Origin: Spirochaetales bacterium Spiro_09
Lineage (GTDB): Bacteria; Spirochaetota; Spirochaetia; Treponematales; Treponemataceae
Assembly (NCBI GenBank): GCA_001604385.1
Contig: LVBK01000024.1
Coordinates: forward strand, 1 to 48,487
Reading direction: 5' to 3'
Length of the DNA stretch: 48,487 nucleotides
Part shown: positions 34,933 through 43,747 of the stretch, in pieces
How positions within the stretch are numbered: position 1 is the stretch's first letter
Layout: each line of letters opens with the position of its first letter
Notes under the pieces: generated by a model
Databases searched by the model: none
What the model was told of the DNA's origin: nothing
What the model saw: only the letters and a program-made list of their open reading frames with translations
Program-made: the position numbers and the translations under genes

Positions 34933-37107
34933 TTAACCGAGCATATTTCCGAGCCAGGCTATGAGGTTATAGTCCTGGAACAGGGAAACCGTAATGAGCG
35001 AAATGACCGCCATAATCTTGATCAAAATATCAAGGGATGGCCCAACCGTGTCCTTGAGCGGATCCCCGACGGTATCGCCCACAACCGAGGCTGAATGCGC
35101 CTCGGACCCCTTGCCTCCATGGTGACCCTGTTCAATATATTTTTTTGCGTTGTCCCATGCGCCGCCGGCATTTGCGGTATACAGGGCAAGCATAATCGCC
35201 GAGAGGGTCGTTCCGATCAACATCCCGCCGACGAACTCCGGGCCAAGCACGAAACCGCTGATAATCGGGGTTATTACGGAAAGGAGCGCGGGCAGTTTCA
35301 TTTCCGAAAGGGCTCCTGCCGAGCTGATGGTTATACAGGTCGCATAGTCCGGTTTTGCCTCTCCGGTAAGAATTCCGGGAATCTCCCGGAATTGCCTGCG
35401 GACTTCCTGGACCATTTTTCGGGCCGCTTTCGCAACCGCCTCTACCAGAATGCCTGAAAAGAGGAAGGGCAAGGCCGCGCCGACCAGGCCCCCGGCCAGG
35501 GTCATGGTATCGATGAAATTCAGGTTAAGCACAAAGCCGTCTGTATCCCCGGGTGTTGCCTGCGCATACAGGAAGGAGGCGAAAAGTGAAAGGGCGGCAA
35601 GACCCGCCGAGCCTATGGCAAAACCCTTGCCTATCGCTGCCGTGGTATTGCCGACGGCATCAAGCTGGTCGGTAATCTTTCGTACAGACGGGTCCAGCTT
35701 GCTCATCTCGCTGATGCCTCCCGCGTTGTCCGCGATGGGACCATAGGTGTCAACGGAAACCGTTGCTATGACGAAGGACAACATACCGATTGCTGCCATG
35801 GCGACCCCGTAGAGACCGGCAATCGCGTTCGAGAGGATCGCCGCGACGGCAAGGACGATAATCGGGTAGAACACAGACTTCATTCCAACCGCCATGCCCT
35901 GGGTAATATTCAGGGCTGTCCCTTCACGGCTTGCCTCGGCGATGCGTTTGGTCGACATAAAATCAAAACTGGTATACAGCTCGGCAAGCTGTCCGATCAT
36001 GATTCCGGCGACTATTCCCGAAACCGCGGCAAACCAGGGAGAGAGGGCTCCCAGTTTGAAACCGAGCGCGCTCAGATCATACCCGCGCAGGAAGAACCAG
36101 GAAAAAAACCCCGAACCGACCAGGGTACACCCGGCGGATACCCATATTGAAATATTGAGTTCGCGATGCGGGTGCTCGCTTGCTTTTTTCAAAAGCAAAA
36201 AGGCAATACCCACTATACAGGCCAATGCCCCGATAGCGGCGAAGGTCAGGGGGTAGACCATAAGGCGGGATACCAGTTCATAAGAAATCCTGCCGCTTGT
36301 TGCGGTTAGATTGGTGTAAAACATGTACGCGGAAAGGACTACGCTGGAAATGAGCGCGCCCACATAGCTTTCAAGAAGATCGGCGCCCAGACCGGCTACA
36401 TCGCCGACGTTGTCGCCGACGTTATCCGCTATGGTCGCAGGATTTCGCGGATCATCCTCGGGAATGTGCGCCTCGGTTTTACCGACCAGATCGGCACCCA
36501 TGTCGGCTGCCTTGGTAAATATGCCGCCGCCCACGCGGTCAAACATTGCGATAATGGAGCAGCCCAACGCATAGCCGGAGACGGTCATGGTAAACGGAAT
36601 GAAGGTGATGCCAATCCAGTTTTCCTGAATGACAAGCTGCGATTCCGAAAGCTGCTGGCCAAGATAGCCGAAGAGCCCGTATATCAGGGCCAGTCCAAGC
36701 AGGGCAAACCCGCCGACCGACAGGCCCATGACTGATCCGCCCCTGAATGCGACTTTCAGCGTTTCTCCGATACTGCCGGTAATTCTTGCGCGGTTTGAAA
36801 CCCGGACATTTGCCAGCGTGGCAATTTTCATGCCTATCCAGCCTGCCGAGCCGCTCATGAGCGCGCCGATAAGAAACGCGGCTCCGGTGTACCAGGCGAC
36901 GGTAGCTGACAGGAAAAGCGCTATCAGTACCGCAATTTTAGCTATGACTCCGTATTCATGCCGGATAAAGGCGTCCGCACCTTCGCGAATCGCACCTGCT
37001 ATCTCCTGCATGGCCTCGGTTCCCGGCTCCATCCGTTTCACGGCGTAGAAATTGAGTGCCGCGAAACTGAGTGCTGCAACCGCGGCAATGATGACAAATC
37101 CCAACAT
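34933..37107 (-). CDS. hppA: K+-dependent membrane-bound ion-pumping pyrophosphatase
   Basis: A 724-residue protein with about 16 membrane helices. The pyrophosphate site is clear: KAADMGADLVGKTEAHIPED, then DDPRNPATIADNVGDNVGD and, later, DTYGPIADNAGGISEMS, GEAKPDYATC and NAGGAWDNAKKYIE. In GNTTAAIGKGFAIGS the Ala after GNTT marks the K+-dependent class; K+-independent enzymes have Lys there (family knowledge). It couples PPi hydrolysis to Na+ and/or H+ export, recovering energy from biosynthetic PPi. Which ion it pumps is not decided by the motifs I can read. GGAGG precedes the ATG. The downstream gene of unknown function is probably in the same operon. Confidence 0.96.
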   Translation of the reverse strand: MLGFVIIAAVAALSFAALNFYAVKRMEPGTEAMQEIAGAIREGADAFIRHEYGVIAKIAVLIALFLSATVAWYTGAAFLIGALMSGSAGWIGMKIATLANVRVSNRARITGSIGETLKVAFRGGSVMGLSVGGFALLGLALIYGLFGYLGQQLSESQLVIQENWIGITFIPFTMTVSGYALGCSIIAMFDRVGGGIFTKAADMGADLVGKTEAHIPEDDPRNPATIADNVGDNVGDVAGLGADLLESYVGALISSVVLSAYMFYTNLTATSGRISYELVSRLMVYPLTFAAIGALACIVGIAFLLLKKASEHPHRELNISIWVSAGCTLVGSGFFSWFFLRGYDLSALGFKLGALSPWFAAVSGIVAGIMIGQLAELYTSFDFMSTKRIAEASREGTALNITQGMAVGMKSVFYPIIVLAVAAILSNAIAGLYGVAMAAIGMLSFVIATVSVDTYGPIADNAGGISEMSKLDPSVRKITDQLDAVGNTTAAIGKGFAIGSAGLAALSLFASFLYAQATPGDTDGFVLNLNFIDTMTLAGGLVGAALPFLFSGILVEAVAKAARKMVQEVRRQFREIPGILTGEAKPDYATCITISSAGALSEMKLPALLSVITPIISGFVLGPEFVGGMLIGTTLSAIMLALYTANAGGAWDNAKKYIEQGHHGGKGSEAHSASVVGDTVGDPLKDTVGPSLDILIKIMAVISLITVSLFQDYNLIAWLGNMLG

Positions 37108-37243
37108 GTTCGTTACCTCCGACTTTTTGCGGGCAGGGGCACTCCCTTAATGTAGGATGCCCCGTATCACAAGTATGCCACAGGATGACAAAAAATGGTA
37201 ATATGTCATGCAAATAAAAACGTTTTTTCTTGTCAACCGGCCC

Positions 37244-37543
37244 TTATTTTTCCTCTTCCCAGAAACATTCAAGACTCCATATATCGCTTACGGGTTCTGC
37301 CATTTTCTTGTCCGCAATTTCCTCGGTAAGTTTTTTAAATACGCCCGTTTTCATGAAGGCCTCCGCATACGGTTTTGCCTTCCAGGTTCCCACGGCGAGC
37401 ATTTCACCGCTTCCGCGCAACAGCTGCATGCGCACGAGTCCTTCCGCCTTTTTTGCCTCTTCAAAAACGATGCGTTTCCAGGCCTTGATACCGTCCTCGA
37501 AGAACTCCGGTTTAAATTGATAGCGCATGGTTGCTGTGTACAT
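37244..37543 (-). CDS. small ABM/dimeric alpha-beta-barrel-like protein
   Basis: A 99-residue protein whose size and pattern (YTATMRYQFKPEFFEDGIKAW, GLVRMQLLRGSGEMLAVGTW, YAEAFMKTGVFKK) suggest a ferredoxin-like dimeric alpha-beta barrel of the antibiotic-biosynthesis-monooxygenase type. Such proteins act as small oxygenases, isomerases or binding proteins; no function is assigned. AGGAGAG lies upstream of the ATG, which is 13 bp after the stop of the outer-membrane-like gene, so the two are co-transcribed. Confidence 0.6.
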   Translation of the reverse strand: MYTATMRYQFKPEFFEDGIKAWKRIVFEEAKKAEGLVRMQLLRGSGEMLAVGTWKAKPYAEAFMKTGVFKKLTEEIADKKMAEPVSDIWSLECFWEEEK

Positions 37544-37556
37544 GTGTTTACTCTCC

Positions 37557-38303
37557 TTATAAACGTATTCTAAGCCCGGCCGTCAGATAATGGAAGAGGG
37601 CAAAGGTGTATACATTGCCGCCGCCGTCCGAACCGCCTTCAAGAACCCGGTAGCCAAGGCGGAACTCGGTGGAATCCGTGCGGTGATACTGCAGGGCCAG
37701 AAGGACATCCTCTGCCCTTCCGTAGGGGCTCCACAGGGCATCCCCGTCAAGGAGCAGGCTGAAGTCCGGAACAAATTTCCATTGCACCCGGAAATTTATA
37801 AGGGGCACGACACCAAGATCGCTTCGCCTCTCGTATCCCTCGTCTCCCATCAGGGAAATGTCGGCGCTCCGGATTTTTCCGGTCAAACCGGCGCCCAGGC
37901 TCAGTGTATCGGACCTGAGAAAATTCCACTGCCAGCTCAGGCGGTAAGAGTCGAACCGGTACAGGGATTCGACTTCGGAGCCTGCCGAAAACAGCGTGTC
38001 CCGGTATTGCACTGCCTCGTCAAGACGGCCGCTTCCCCGGACAAGCAGGGGTGCTGCCAAAAGTGAAAGTGAATGGGTGTCCGAAAAGGTATATCCTATG
38101 CGTAGCCTTATTATCGGAACCGGGGAGGACGGCGTTTCCCGGGCAAGCGACAGGGGCGTGCCGCCATCCGCGGGAATGCGGACGTCATTATAGCCGGTAA
38201 TGGCTACGCCGCTTTCAATATCGGTGAATATGTCCGCAAAGAGGGCGGAGGTCGGTATAATTGCGCAGGCAAGGGCGACAAACAACAACTTTTTTCCATT
38301 CAT
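37557..38303 (-). CDS. secreted, outer-membrane-like protein of unknown function
   Basis: A 248-residue protein with a signal peptide (hydrophobic residues 6-20, cleavage likely after ALFA). The mature part has many alternating amphipathic strands (IIRLRIGYTFSD, SLSLLAAPLLV, YRLSWQWNFLRS, LSLGAGLTGKI, FRLGYRVLEGG) and ends HYLTAGLRIRL, as in small outer-membrane beta-barrels. No specific family is recognised. The start at 38303 is supported by AGAGGAG seven bases upstream; a longer frame exists to 38414 but runs through repeat copy C. Confidence 0.65.
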   Translation of the reverse strand: MNGKKLLFVALACAIIPTSALFADIFTDIESGVAITGYNDVRIPADGGTPLSLARETPSSPVPIIRLRIGYTFSDTHSLSLLAAPLLVRGSGRLDEAVQYRDTLFSAGSEVESLYRFDSYRLSWQWNFLRSDTLSLGAGLTGKIRSADISLMGDEGYERRSDLGVVPLINFRVQWKFVPDFSLLLDGDALWSPYGRAEDVLLALQYHRTDSTEFRLGYRVLEGGSDGGGNVYTFALFHYLTAGLRIRL

Positions 38304-38333
38304 GGTATGGCTCCTCTGGAAGTCTGTATGGCA

Positions 38334-38386
38334 TGAGGCAGGGGGGGCGACGCAGTGTCGTGTCCGTCGCGCGGAGCCCCCGCGTT
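38334..38386 (-). repeat. intergenic palindromic repeat, copy C
   Basis: A minus-strand copy: CGCGGGGGCTCCGCGC at one end and CTGCCTCA at the other. In this copy a second TGCCTCA at 38389-38395 makes a 7-bp inverted repeat with TGAGGCA (38334-38340), enclosing 62 bp. It lies just upstream of the outer-membrane-like gene. Confidence 0.7.
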
Positions 38387-38432
38387 CTTGCCTCAAGTAT
38401 AGTGTACGCGCCATCGGCTTTCTGTGACGAAG

Positions 38433-39263
38433 TTACCCTGCGGGCCGCCCGGCGGCAAGCGGTACCTGAACCTCGGTGAGCCACTCATCCTCGGCGGTTC
38501 CGCGGTTCCAGATTCCGTCAATATACGATTCGCGCGGACATCCACCGGGAATTCTGTGGTTGTCCTCGATCCATTTGAAGACGGCAGAATAGGCAAGGGC
38601 CAGGCTGGAGTAGGGCCCTTTGTGGAGAACGCAGGCCGCCTCGGGGACTCGCGCTATGTTCTTGAACACAATTCCGTCAGTTTCAACCCCTCGCGCGGTC
38701 ACGGCCTCGCAAAACTCGACATCAATATCCCGTTCGCGGAATTCTCCGTCATGATACATGATAAAGCAGTATGGCGGATCCTCGGCGCAGGCAAGCTGCG
38801 GATTCGCCCGGGTAACGGCCGCGCCGATTTCGGGGATTACCGTAAAGTAATCGTCGTAGGAGGATACGGTAATTCTCTTGCTGTACACCAGAACCGCGGG
38901 AAGTTCCTTGACCGCGACGGTGTAGGCCATTACTGGATCCGCGCACAGGGACTCAAGGTAATGATGGATCGACAGAAGCCGCGCGGAGGCATCCCGAGCT
39001 TCTTTTTCCAGTTCTGCCTTTTTACGCTCCAGTAGCCGTTCCGTATCTCTACCCGCCAAAATCAGACGTATCTCTTCAAGTGTAAAGCCGCATTGCCGAA
39101 GGGACACGATGCGGTGCGCGTCGGGAAGCTGCGATGACGAGTAATAGCGGTACCCGCTTACCGGATCGGTCCATTCCGGGGCAAGGAGCCCTGTCTCTTC
39201 GTACCAGCGCAGGGCCTTTACCGTTATTCTGGTAAATTTTGAAAAAAGTCCGATTCGGTACAT
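38433..39263 (-). CDS. MerR-family regulator with GyrI-like effector domain (BmrR type)
   Basis: A 276-residue regulator: MerR winged helix at the N-terminus (YRIGLFSKFTRITVKALRWY, YEETGLLAPEWTDPVSGYRYYSS, LRQCGFTLEEIRLIL), a dimerising coiled coil (residues 75-105) and a GyrI-like small-molecule-binding domain (about 115-270, with the conserved Glu in FCEAVTA/HKGPYSSL region). This is the layout of BmrR, which senses hydrophobic drugs. It lies 12 bp after the ABC permease gene, with GAGGA before the ATG. The operon promoter contains a MerR-type operator, so it probably controls its own exporter. Confidence 0.88.
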   Translation of the reverse strand: MYRIGLFSKFTRITVKALRWYEETGLLAPEWTDPVSGYRYYSSSQLPDAHRIVSLRQCGFTLEEIRLILAGRDTERLLERKKAELEKEARDASARLLSIHHYLESLCADPVMAYTVAVKELPAVLVYSKRITVSSYDDYFTVIPEIGAAVTRANPQLACAEDPPYCFIMYHDGEFRERDIDVEFCEAVTARGVETDGIVFKNIARVPEAACVLHKGPYSSLALAYSAVFKWIEDNHRIPGGCPRESYIDGIWNRGTAEDEWLTEVQVPLAAGRPAG

Positions 39264-39275
39264 TCTGCGTATTCC

Positions 39276-39995
39276 TCAGTCCCATCGAAAAAGCACTAGG
39301 GCAAGTATACACGATACAACGGCCGCTCCCGCAAGCACAATGATCCGGGCTAGATCGTCCGTCATCGCGGACGCGGTTACCGCCCCCTTGAGGATGTGTA
39401 TCCCCTGGGTCAGCGGCATGACTGCGGTTATTTTTCGCAGCGTTTCCGGCAGAATCTCGTGGGGTACGGTCGCTCCCGAGAGCAGTAGCATCGGGAAATA
39501 CAGTATTGTACACACAATATTCGCCCGCTTGATATCCGGAACCAGGGCTGCGACCAGGAAACCGAACGTATAGTGGGCTGCAAGCACGAGCGCCCAGGAA
39601 AGCACAAAACGGAGCATGCCGCCTTCAACGGTCACCGAAAAAGCAAACCGCGCAAGTACGTATACCAGTATCGCGGAAACGAGTGCGAAAAGTGTTTGAA
39701 CCGCAGTGACCGCGCACAGCAGCAGCGCAGGGCTTGCCGGGGTAACCCTGAACCGTTTCAGTATTCCCGCACTCCGGTAGCCGGCGAAGGTCAGGGGAAC
39801 CCCCATGAAGGCGGACGCGCAAATGCCGACGGTGACGACCCCTGCAAACGCAAGCGCCCGTTCTGCCGGAGGTAAAAGCGCACCTATTAGGGCCATGACG
39901 GCGAACGGCATCAGGATGCCAAAAAACGGCATGTCGCCGAAACGCATTGCAATAGAAAATTCCGTAATACACAGTTCCTTGAATGATTTTTTCAT
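39276..39995 (-). CDS. ABC-2 type transporter permease
   Basis: A 239-residue membrane protein with six hydrophobic helices (first at about residues 22-42), typical of ABC-2 permeases: FFGILMPFAVMALIGALLPP, GVPLTFAGYRSAGILKRFRV, VPDIKRANIVCTILYFPMLL and LPETLRKITAVMPLTQGIHI. It forms the channel of an exporter with the ATPase encoded just upstream. The ATG overlaps the ATPase stop (ATGA) and follows GGAGG. The substrate is probably a drug, lipid or peptide, judged only from the family and the BmrR-like partner. Confidence 0.88.
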   Translation of the reverse strand: MKKSFKELCITEFSIAMRFGDMPFFGILMPFAVMALIGALLPPAERALAFAGVVTVGICASAFMGVPLTFAGYRSAGILKRFRVTPASPALLLCAVTAVQTLFALVSAILVYVLARFAFSVTVEGGMLRFVLSWALVLAAHYTFGFLVAALVPDIKRANIVCTILYFPMLLLSGATVPHEILPETLRKITAVMPLTQGIHILKGAVTASAMTDDLARIIVLAGAAVVSCILALVLFRWD

Positions 39996-40735
39996 GCCAG
40001 TTCCTCCTGGGTCGTGGTAAATTCGTCTTCTTCCGCTATGGCCAGAAATGCGTCTTCCAGATTTTTTGTCTGGTATTTTTCGATGAGGTTCGCGCAGGTA
40101 TCTTCTTCGACCACCCTGCCTCTTCTCAGAATGATGACTCGATCGCACAGGTGCTCAACCTCGTCCATGAAATGGCTGGTAATGAGCGCCGTTTTCCCCT
40201 GTCGCTTGAATTCCAGTAAAATTTCCCACACCGTACGGCGGGATCGCGGATCGAGGCCGGTAGTCAGCTCGTCAAGAAAGAGCAGATCGGGGTCGGGAAT
40301 AAGGGCCAGGACTATCATCAGTTTTTGCTTTTCCCCTCCGGACAGATCCGCAACAAGAGACCTCCTCTTGTCTGCGAGGCCAAAGCGTTCAAGCAATTCC
40401 TCCCAGTCTGAGCTTGTGCGGTAGAGAGATGCCTGTACCCTGCACGCCTCGTCCACGCGGATTTTCTCCTGGAATGCTCCCTGCTGGAACTGGACCCCGA
40501 CCCGTTCAAATATTGCTTTGCGGTCGCGAACGGGATCCATGCCCAGAATGGATATTGTCCCCGCGTCTTTCTTTGCCGTTCCCAGAACGCACTCCAGGGT
40601 GGTAGTTTTGCCCGCGCCGTTCGCTCCCAGAAGGGCAAGAAATTCTCCCCGATACACCTTCAGATCAAGGTTTTGAACCGCCTGTGTCCTGCCCCATGAT
40701 TTAGACAGCCCGATTGCCTCAATAACTGTTTCCAT
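39992..40735 (-). CDS. ABC transporter ATP-binding protein
   Basis: A 247-residue ATPase of the multidrug/DrrA-like class: Walker A LLGANGAGKTTTLE, Q-loop VQFQQGAFQE, signature LSGGEKQKLM, Walker B LLFLDELTTGLDPRSRR with Asp-Glu, and the switch His in ALITSHFMDE. It powers export through the permease encoded after it. AGGGAG precedes the ATG. It is the first gene of the ATPase-permease-MerR operon. Confidence 0.93.
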   Translation of the reverse strand: METVIEAIGLSKSWGRTQAVQNLDLKVYRGEFLALLGANGAGKTTTLECVLGTAKKDAGTISILGMDPVRDRKAIFERVGVQFQQGAFQEKIRVDEACRVQASLYRTSSDWEELLERFGLADKRRSLVADLSGGEKQKLMIVLALIPDPDLLFLDELTTGLDPRSRRTVWEILLEFKRQGKTALITSHFMDEVEHLCDRVIILRRGRVVEEDTCANLIEKYQTKNLEDAFLAIAEEDEFTTTQEELA

Positions 40736-40767
40736 TTGGTACTCCCTTTAAAACGTCTGTACGGACT

Positions 40768-40798
40768 ATCTTCACGTCTCCCGTAACGGGAGAGTCAA
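40768..40798 (-). promoter_or_regulatory. MerR-type promoter and operator of the ABC exporter operon
   Basis: On the minus strand TTGACT (40793-40798), a 19-bp spacer and GAAGAT (40768-40773). The spacer holds the perfect inverted repeat CTCCCGTTACGGGAG (40778-40792). A long 19-bp spacer filled by a palindrome is the hallmark of MerR-activated promoters. The -10 match is poor, as expected for an activated promoter. Confidence 0.7.
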
Positions 40799-40853
40799 GG
40801 AAAAGTATAAAAAAAATAAGCGCGAGATATGGTCCAAACTTTCCTGCCTTTTA

Positions 40854-40883
40854 TTGACGGTATCAATTTACCGGCCGTATACT
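40854..40883 (+). promoter_or_regulatory. promoter of the YiiX-like / adenylate cyclase operon
   Basis: TTGACG (40854-40859), an 18-bp spacer and TATACT (40878-40883). The expected start near 40890 lies after the ATG at 40885, which supports the internal ATG at 40906 as the true start of the first gene. Confidence 0.6.
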
Positions 40884-40905
40884 GATGCGAAGGAAAACGA
40901 CAAAG

Positions 40906-41958
40906 ATGAATACAGAAAATACCAAGCTTTCAGCGCAGGATGTTCGCCCCGGCGACATGATTTTGTACGTTCTTGACGCAAAACCGCAATTTTTGCCGTT
41001 TACCCGGGAAAATGCCTGGCCCAATTTTTGCGTGCTTATTGACCGACTCATTATTGCAATGGGCGGCTCCATGTGTACCCACGCCGCGCTCGCCGCTACC
41101 CAAAGCGACACGGTGGTCGAGGCGACGCTTCCCTATTGTCGCTACCGACCGGGTATCTATTGCGACGGGTACACTGTTCTGGTCCGTCGGGTGTCCGCAC
41201 CGGGTAAAGGGGCTCTGGTGCTTGACTACCTGCCCGAGGGCATTGTCTACGGTGCAGAACCGCATGACAATTTGCCCTATGCGTATGCGCAGTCTGCCGT
41301 AGCCGCCTTTTTGTGTCTCTTCCGCCACAAGGCTCCGGTACATCCCGCAGAGCGTAAAGCGCTGCTTGTGTTTCTTCAGCTGGTTCTACATCCGCTTGCA
41401 AAAAAAATAGACGAGTTTATCGCCTCGGCACAGGGAAAATCCGGAGCCTGGTTTTGCTCCCAGCTCGTCATGCATTGTTATGACCGTGCCGCCGAGACCG
41501 ACAGCGATTATCGGCTCCATTTCCCGCTTATGGCCCGCTCCCGCGAACGGTTTATCGATACGCTTTTTGACAGCCTGCCCCCGCTGGCCGCCGATATGAG
41601 CGGGGTGTTCGCGGTTGCGGAAAGCCGCTCTCCGGACCGGGAACCGGTTTCCTTTGATGACCCGGCCGTCCTTCGTGCTGGTCTGACACTTCTGGAAATT
41701 ATTGAAGATGATTTCAGGAGTCCTCCCGATATGCACCTGCTTTCAGCTGTCGCGACAGAAAGTGCCCCAGACGGTACACATGCGGAAGTGAGCGTACTAC
41801 AGGATGCCCACCGCTTTTTGACTCTTTTGGCTGGCGACAGGGTCGATCTTTCAACGCGCGACGCGTTTTATGAGTATGCGGAATCGCTGGTTATGCCTTC
41901 CGATCTTGAAAAGGAAACGGGATTGCTTCGAGCCGGATATCTGCATGATCATACGTGA
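40906..41958 (+). CDS. permuted papain-like (YiiX/NlpC-P60 superfamily) protein
   Basis: A 350-residue protein. The opening SAQDVRPGDMILYV, the His in MCTHAALAAT and the Cys in GAWFCSQLVMHCYD fit the permuted papain fold of YiiX/YaeF-type (DUF830) proteins, which act on amide or ester bonds in cell wall or lipid substrates. A hydrophobic stretch (NFCVLIDRLIIAMGG) and no signal peptide leave the location unclear. The C-terminal 120 residues have no recognised domain. AAGGA precedes the ATG. The cyclase gene overlaps the 3' end by 14 bp, so the two are made together. Confidence 0.72.
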   Translation: MNTENTKLSAQDVRPGDMILYVLDAKPQFLPFTRENAWPNFCVLIDRLIIAMGGSMCTHAALAATQSDTVVEATLPYCRYRPGIYCDGYTVLVRRVSAPGKGALVLDYLPEGIVYGAEPHDNLPYAYAQSAVAAFLCLFRHKAPVHPAERKALLVFLQLVLHPLAKKIDEFIASAQGKSGAWFCSQLVMHCYDRAAETDSDYRLHFPLMARSRERFIDTLFDSLPPLAADMSGVFAVAESRSPDREPVSFDDPAVLRAGLTLLEIIEDDFRSPPDMHLLSAVATESAPDGTHAEVSVLQDAHRFLTLLAGDRVDLSTRDAFYEYAESLVMPSDLEKETGLLRAGYLHDHT

Positions 41959-43204
41959 TTTCTTTGCCGTTCTGACCGGATTGTATCGTACGCGATACTC
42001 CATGCCCCTTGATTGCCGCATGTATTATACCCAGCGCAACGTCAGGCGCTTGCGTGTTATTTTAACCTTGATACTGGGCTTCGGCGTGATCATGTGCGCT
42101 CTGACCGCCCTGACGCGGGGGGCCCGGCCCGAACGATTTTTTATCGCGATGCGCTACTATTCGCTCTATATCGCGGTTTCCCTCATACCGCTTTCCGTTT
42201 TGCGCTTTCTGCCTGCGTGCCGGCGCTCTTTTTGTGCCCGTACCTATGTCGTCTACTCCACGCTTACCGCCTTGCAGGCCCTGAGCATTTATCAGAAGAC
42301 ACTCGGATTCCAATGGGAGGGCTATCTTGTCTGGACGATAGCGGCCATTGTCATCCTGGCAATTTTTACGGTAAACCCGCTCTATTTCACGCTGACTATG
42401 CTTTTACAATTCGCATATATTGTCTGGTATGAAAGCGGCCGCGGGCAATATCAGTTCTTGAATTTGGGGCTGTTGGTGGTGGTGACGGTGCTTTTGTCGT
42501 TTTCGTTATGGGATTCGGCGATCAGGGATTTCCGTAACATGATGGCCCTCAAGGCGGCTAATGACAAGTCCGACGAGCTGTTGCACAACATCTTGCCGGA
42601 CCGGGTTGTCACCGATCTGCGGGAACGTGGACGTTCCGATCCCGAGCGGTTTGAGCAGGTGTCTATTTTGTTTACCGATCTGGTTGATTTTACCGGCGTA
42701 TCTGGTTCCCTTGAGCCGGAAGTGGTTATCGGCGAGCTGTCCGACATGTTTTGCGGCTTTGATTGCATCATCGAGAAGTATGATTGCACGCGCATCAAGA
42801 CAATCGGAGACGCGTACTTGGCCGTCTGCGGGCTTCCCGAAAGCGATCCCGATCATGCCCGTAAAATCGTGCAGGCAGGCCTTGAATGCCTTGAGTACCT
42901 AAAGGCCAGAAACGAACACTCCCCCATCAAATGGCGGATGCGCGTCGGGGTGCATACCGGTCCCGTGGTTGCCGGAATTGTCGGGGTGCGAAAATACATG
43001 TATGACATCTTCGGAGACTCGGTCAATATTGCCTCCCGGATGGAGAATGCCTCGGAGGAAATGAAAGTCAATGTATCCGAGTCAACCTGGAAGCTTGTTC
43101 ACGACTCGTTTCTGTTTCAGGCTCGAGATCCCCAATTCATAAAGGGGAAGGGCGTTATGAATATGTACTATGTCGATGGCTCAAAACCGGGTTACCAGAC
43201 ATAA
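41945..43204 (+). CDS. membrane class III adenylate cyclase
   Basis: A 419-residue protein: about six membrane helices (residues 37-190), then a class III cyclase domain (about 230-410). The metal Asp residues are D245 (LFTDLVDF) and D289 (IKTIGDAYLA). The adenine-specifying Lys285 and Asp354 (YDIFGDSVNIASRM) and transition-state Asn361 and Arg365 are all present. It should therefore make cAMP from ATP as a homodimer. Signals could enter through the membrane part. A later ATG at 42002 is possible. No cAMP-binding Crp with a standard ligand site is seen in the window. Confidence 0.92.
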   Translation: MIIRDFFAVLTGLYRTRYSMPLDCRMYYTQRNVRRLRVILTLILGFGVIMCALTALTRGARPERFFIAMRYYSLYIAVSLIPLSVLRFLPACRRSFCARTYVVYSTLTALQALSIYQKTLGFQWEGYLVWTIAAIVILAIFTVNPLYFTLTMLLQFAYIVWYESGRGQYQFLNLGLLVVVTVLLSFSLWDSAIRDFRNMMALKAANDKSDELLHNILPDRVVTDLRERGRSDPERFEQVSILFTDLVDFTGVSGSLEPEVVIGELSDMFCGFDCIIEKYDCTRIKTIGDAYLAVCGLPESDPDHARKIVQAGLECLEYLKARNEHSPIKWRMRVGVHTGPVVAGIVGVRKYMYDIFGDSVNIASRMENASEEMKVNVSESTWKLVHDSFLFQARDPQFIKGKGVMNMYYVDGSKPGYQT

Positions 43205-43233
43205 GGTATACGCATTTCACCAGGAAGGAATAT

Positions 43234-43590
43234 ATGGACAATGAGTATAAAGAGATCGACTCTGATGAAATTGAGGCACTAATTGCGACCGGTGAATTCT
43301 CCGGGATACTTCGTAATGCCTCCGAGCGCGTGCTTGTCGTACTGACCCAATCCTGGTGCCCCCAGTGGTTTTCGATGAAGATGTGGCTGCCTTCCCTCTG
43401 TGCCGACATCACGGTCTATGTCCTGGTCTATGACCGGCATTCGAGGTTCAAGGATATTCTGAAATGTAAGGAAGAGAAACTGGGAAACAGCAGTATCCCG
43501 TATCTTCGCTATTACCGGAACGGCATGCTTGTTTTTGAGAGCAATTATGTCAGCGCCGGCTCTGTGCGTGACGTTTTTGGCATATCGTAA
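43234..43590 (+). CDS. thioredoxin-fold protein with single active-site cysteine
   Basis: A 118-residue protein with a thioredoxin-like pattern: a strand VLVVLTQ, the active-site region SWCPQWFSMK, a second strand TVYVLVYD, the cis-Pro segment SIPYLRYYRNGMLVF and a final helix. The canonical CxxC is replaced by CPQW, so it cannot form the usual disulfide; a bacillithiol-type, monothiol or binding role is possible. It lies 29 bp after the cyclase gene with AAGGAA before the ATG and is probably the last gene of that operon. Confidence 0.65.
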   Translation: MDNEYKEIDSDEIEALIATGEFSGILRNASERVLVVLTQSWCPQWFSMKMWLPSLCADITVYVLVYDRHSRFKDILKCKEEKLGNSSIPYLRYYRNGMLVFESNYVSAGSVRDVFGIS

Positions 43591-43747
43591 GCTCTCGCTT
43601 TATTCTTTCCGCCAATAAGCGTATTTCTGCCTTTCTACGACATTATACGTACCCTCCACATGGTGCTTTTGATACACCCTTCGTATGGTTCCCCTCTGGC
43701 GGGTCTGCTACGTTTTCAGTATTACTTACGCTTTTATTGGAGGACGT

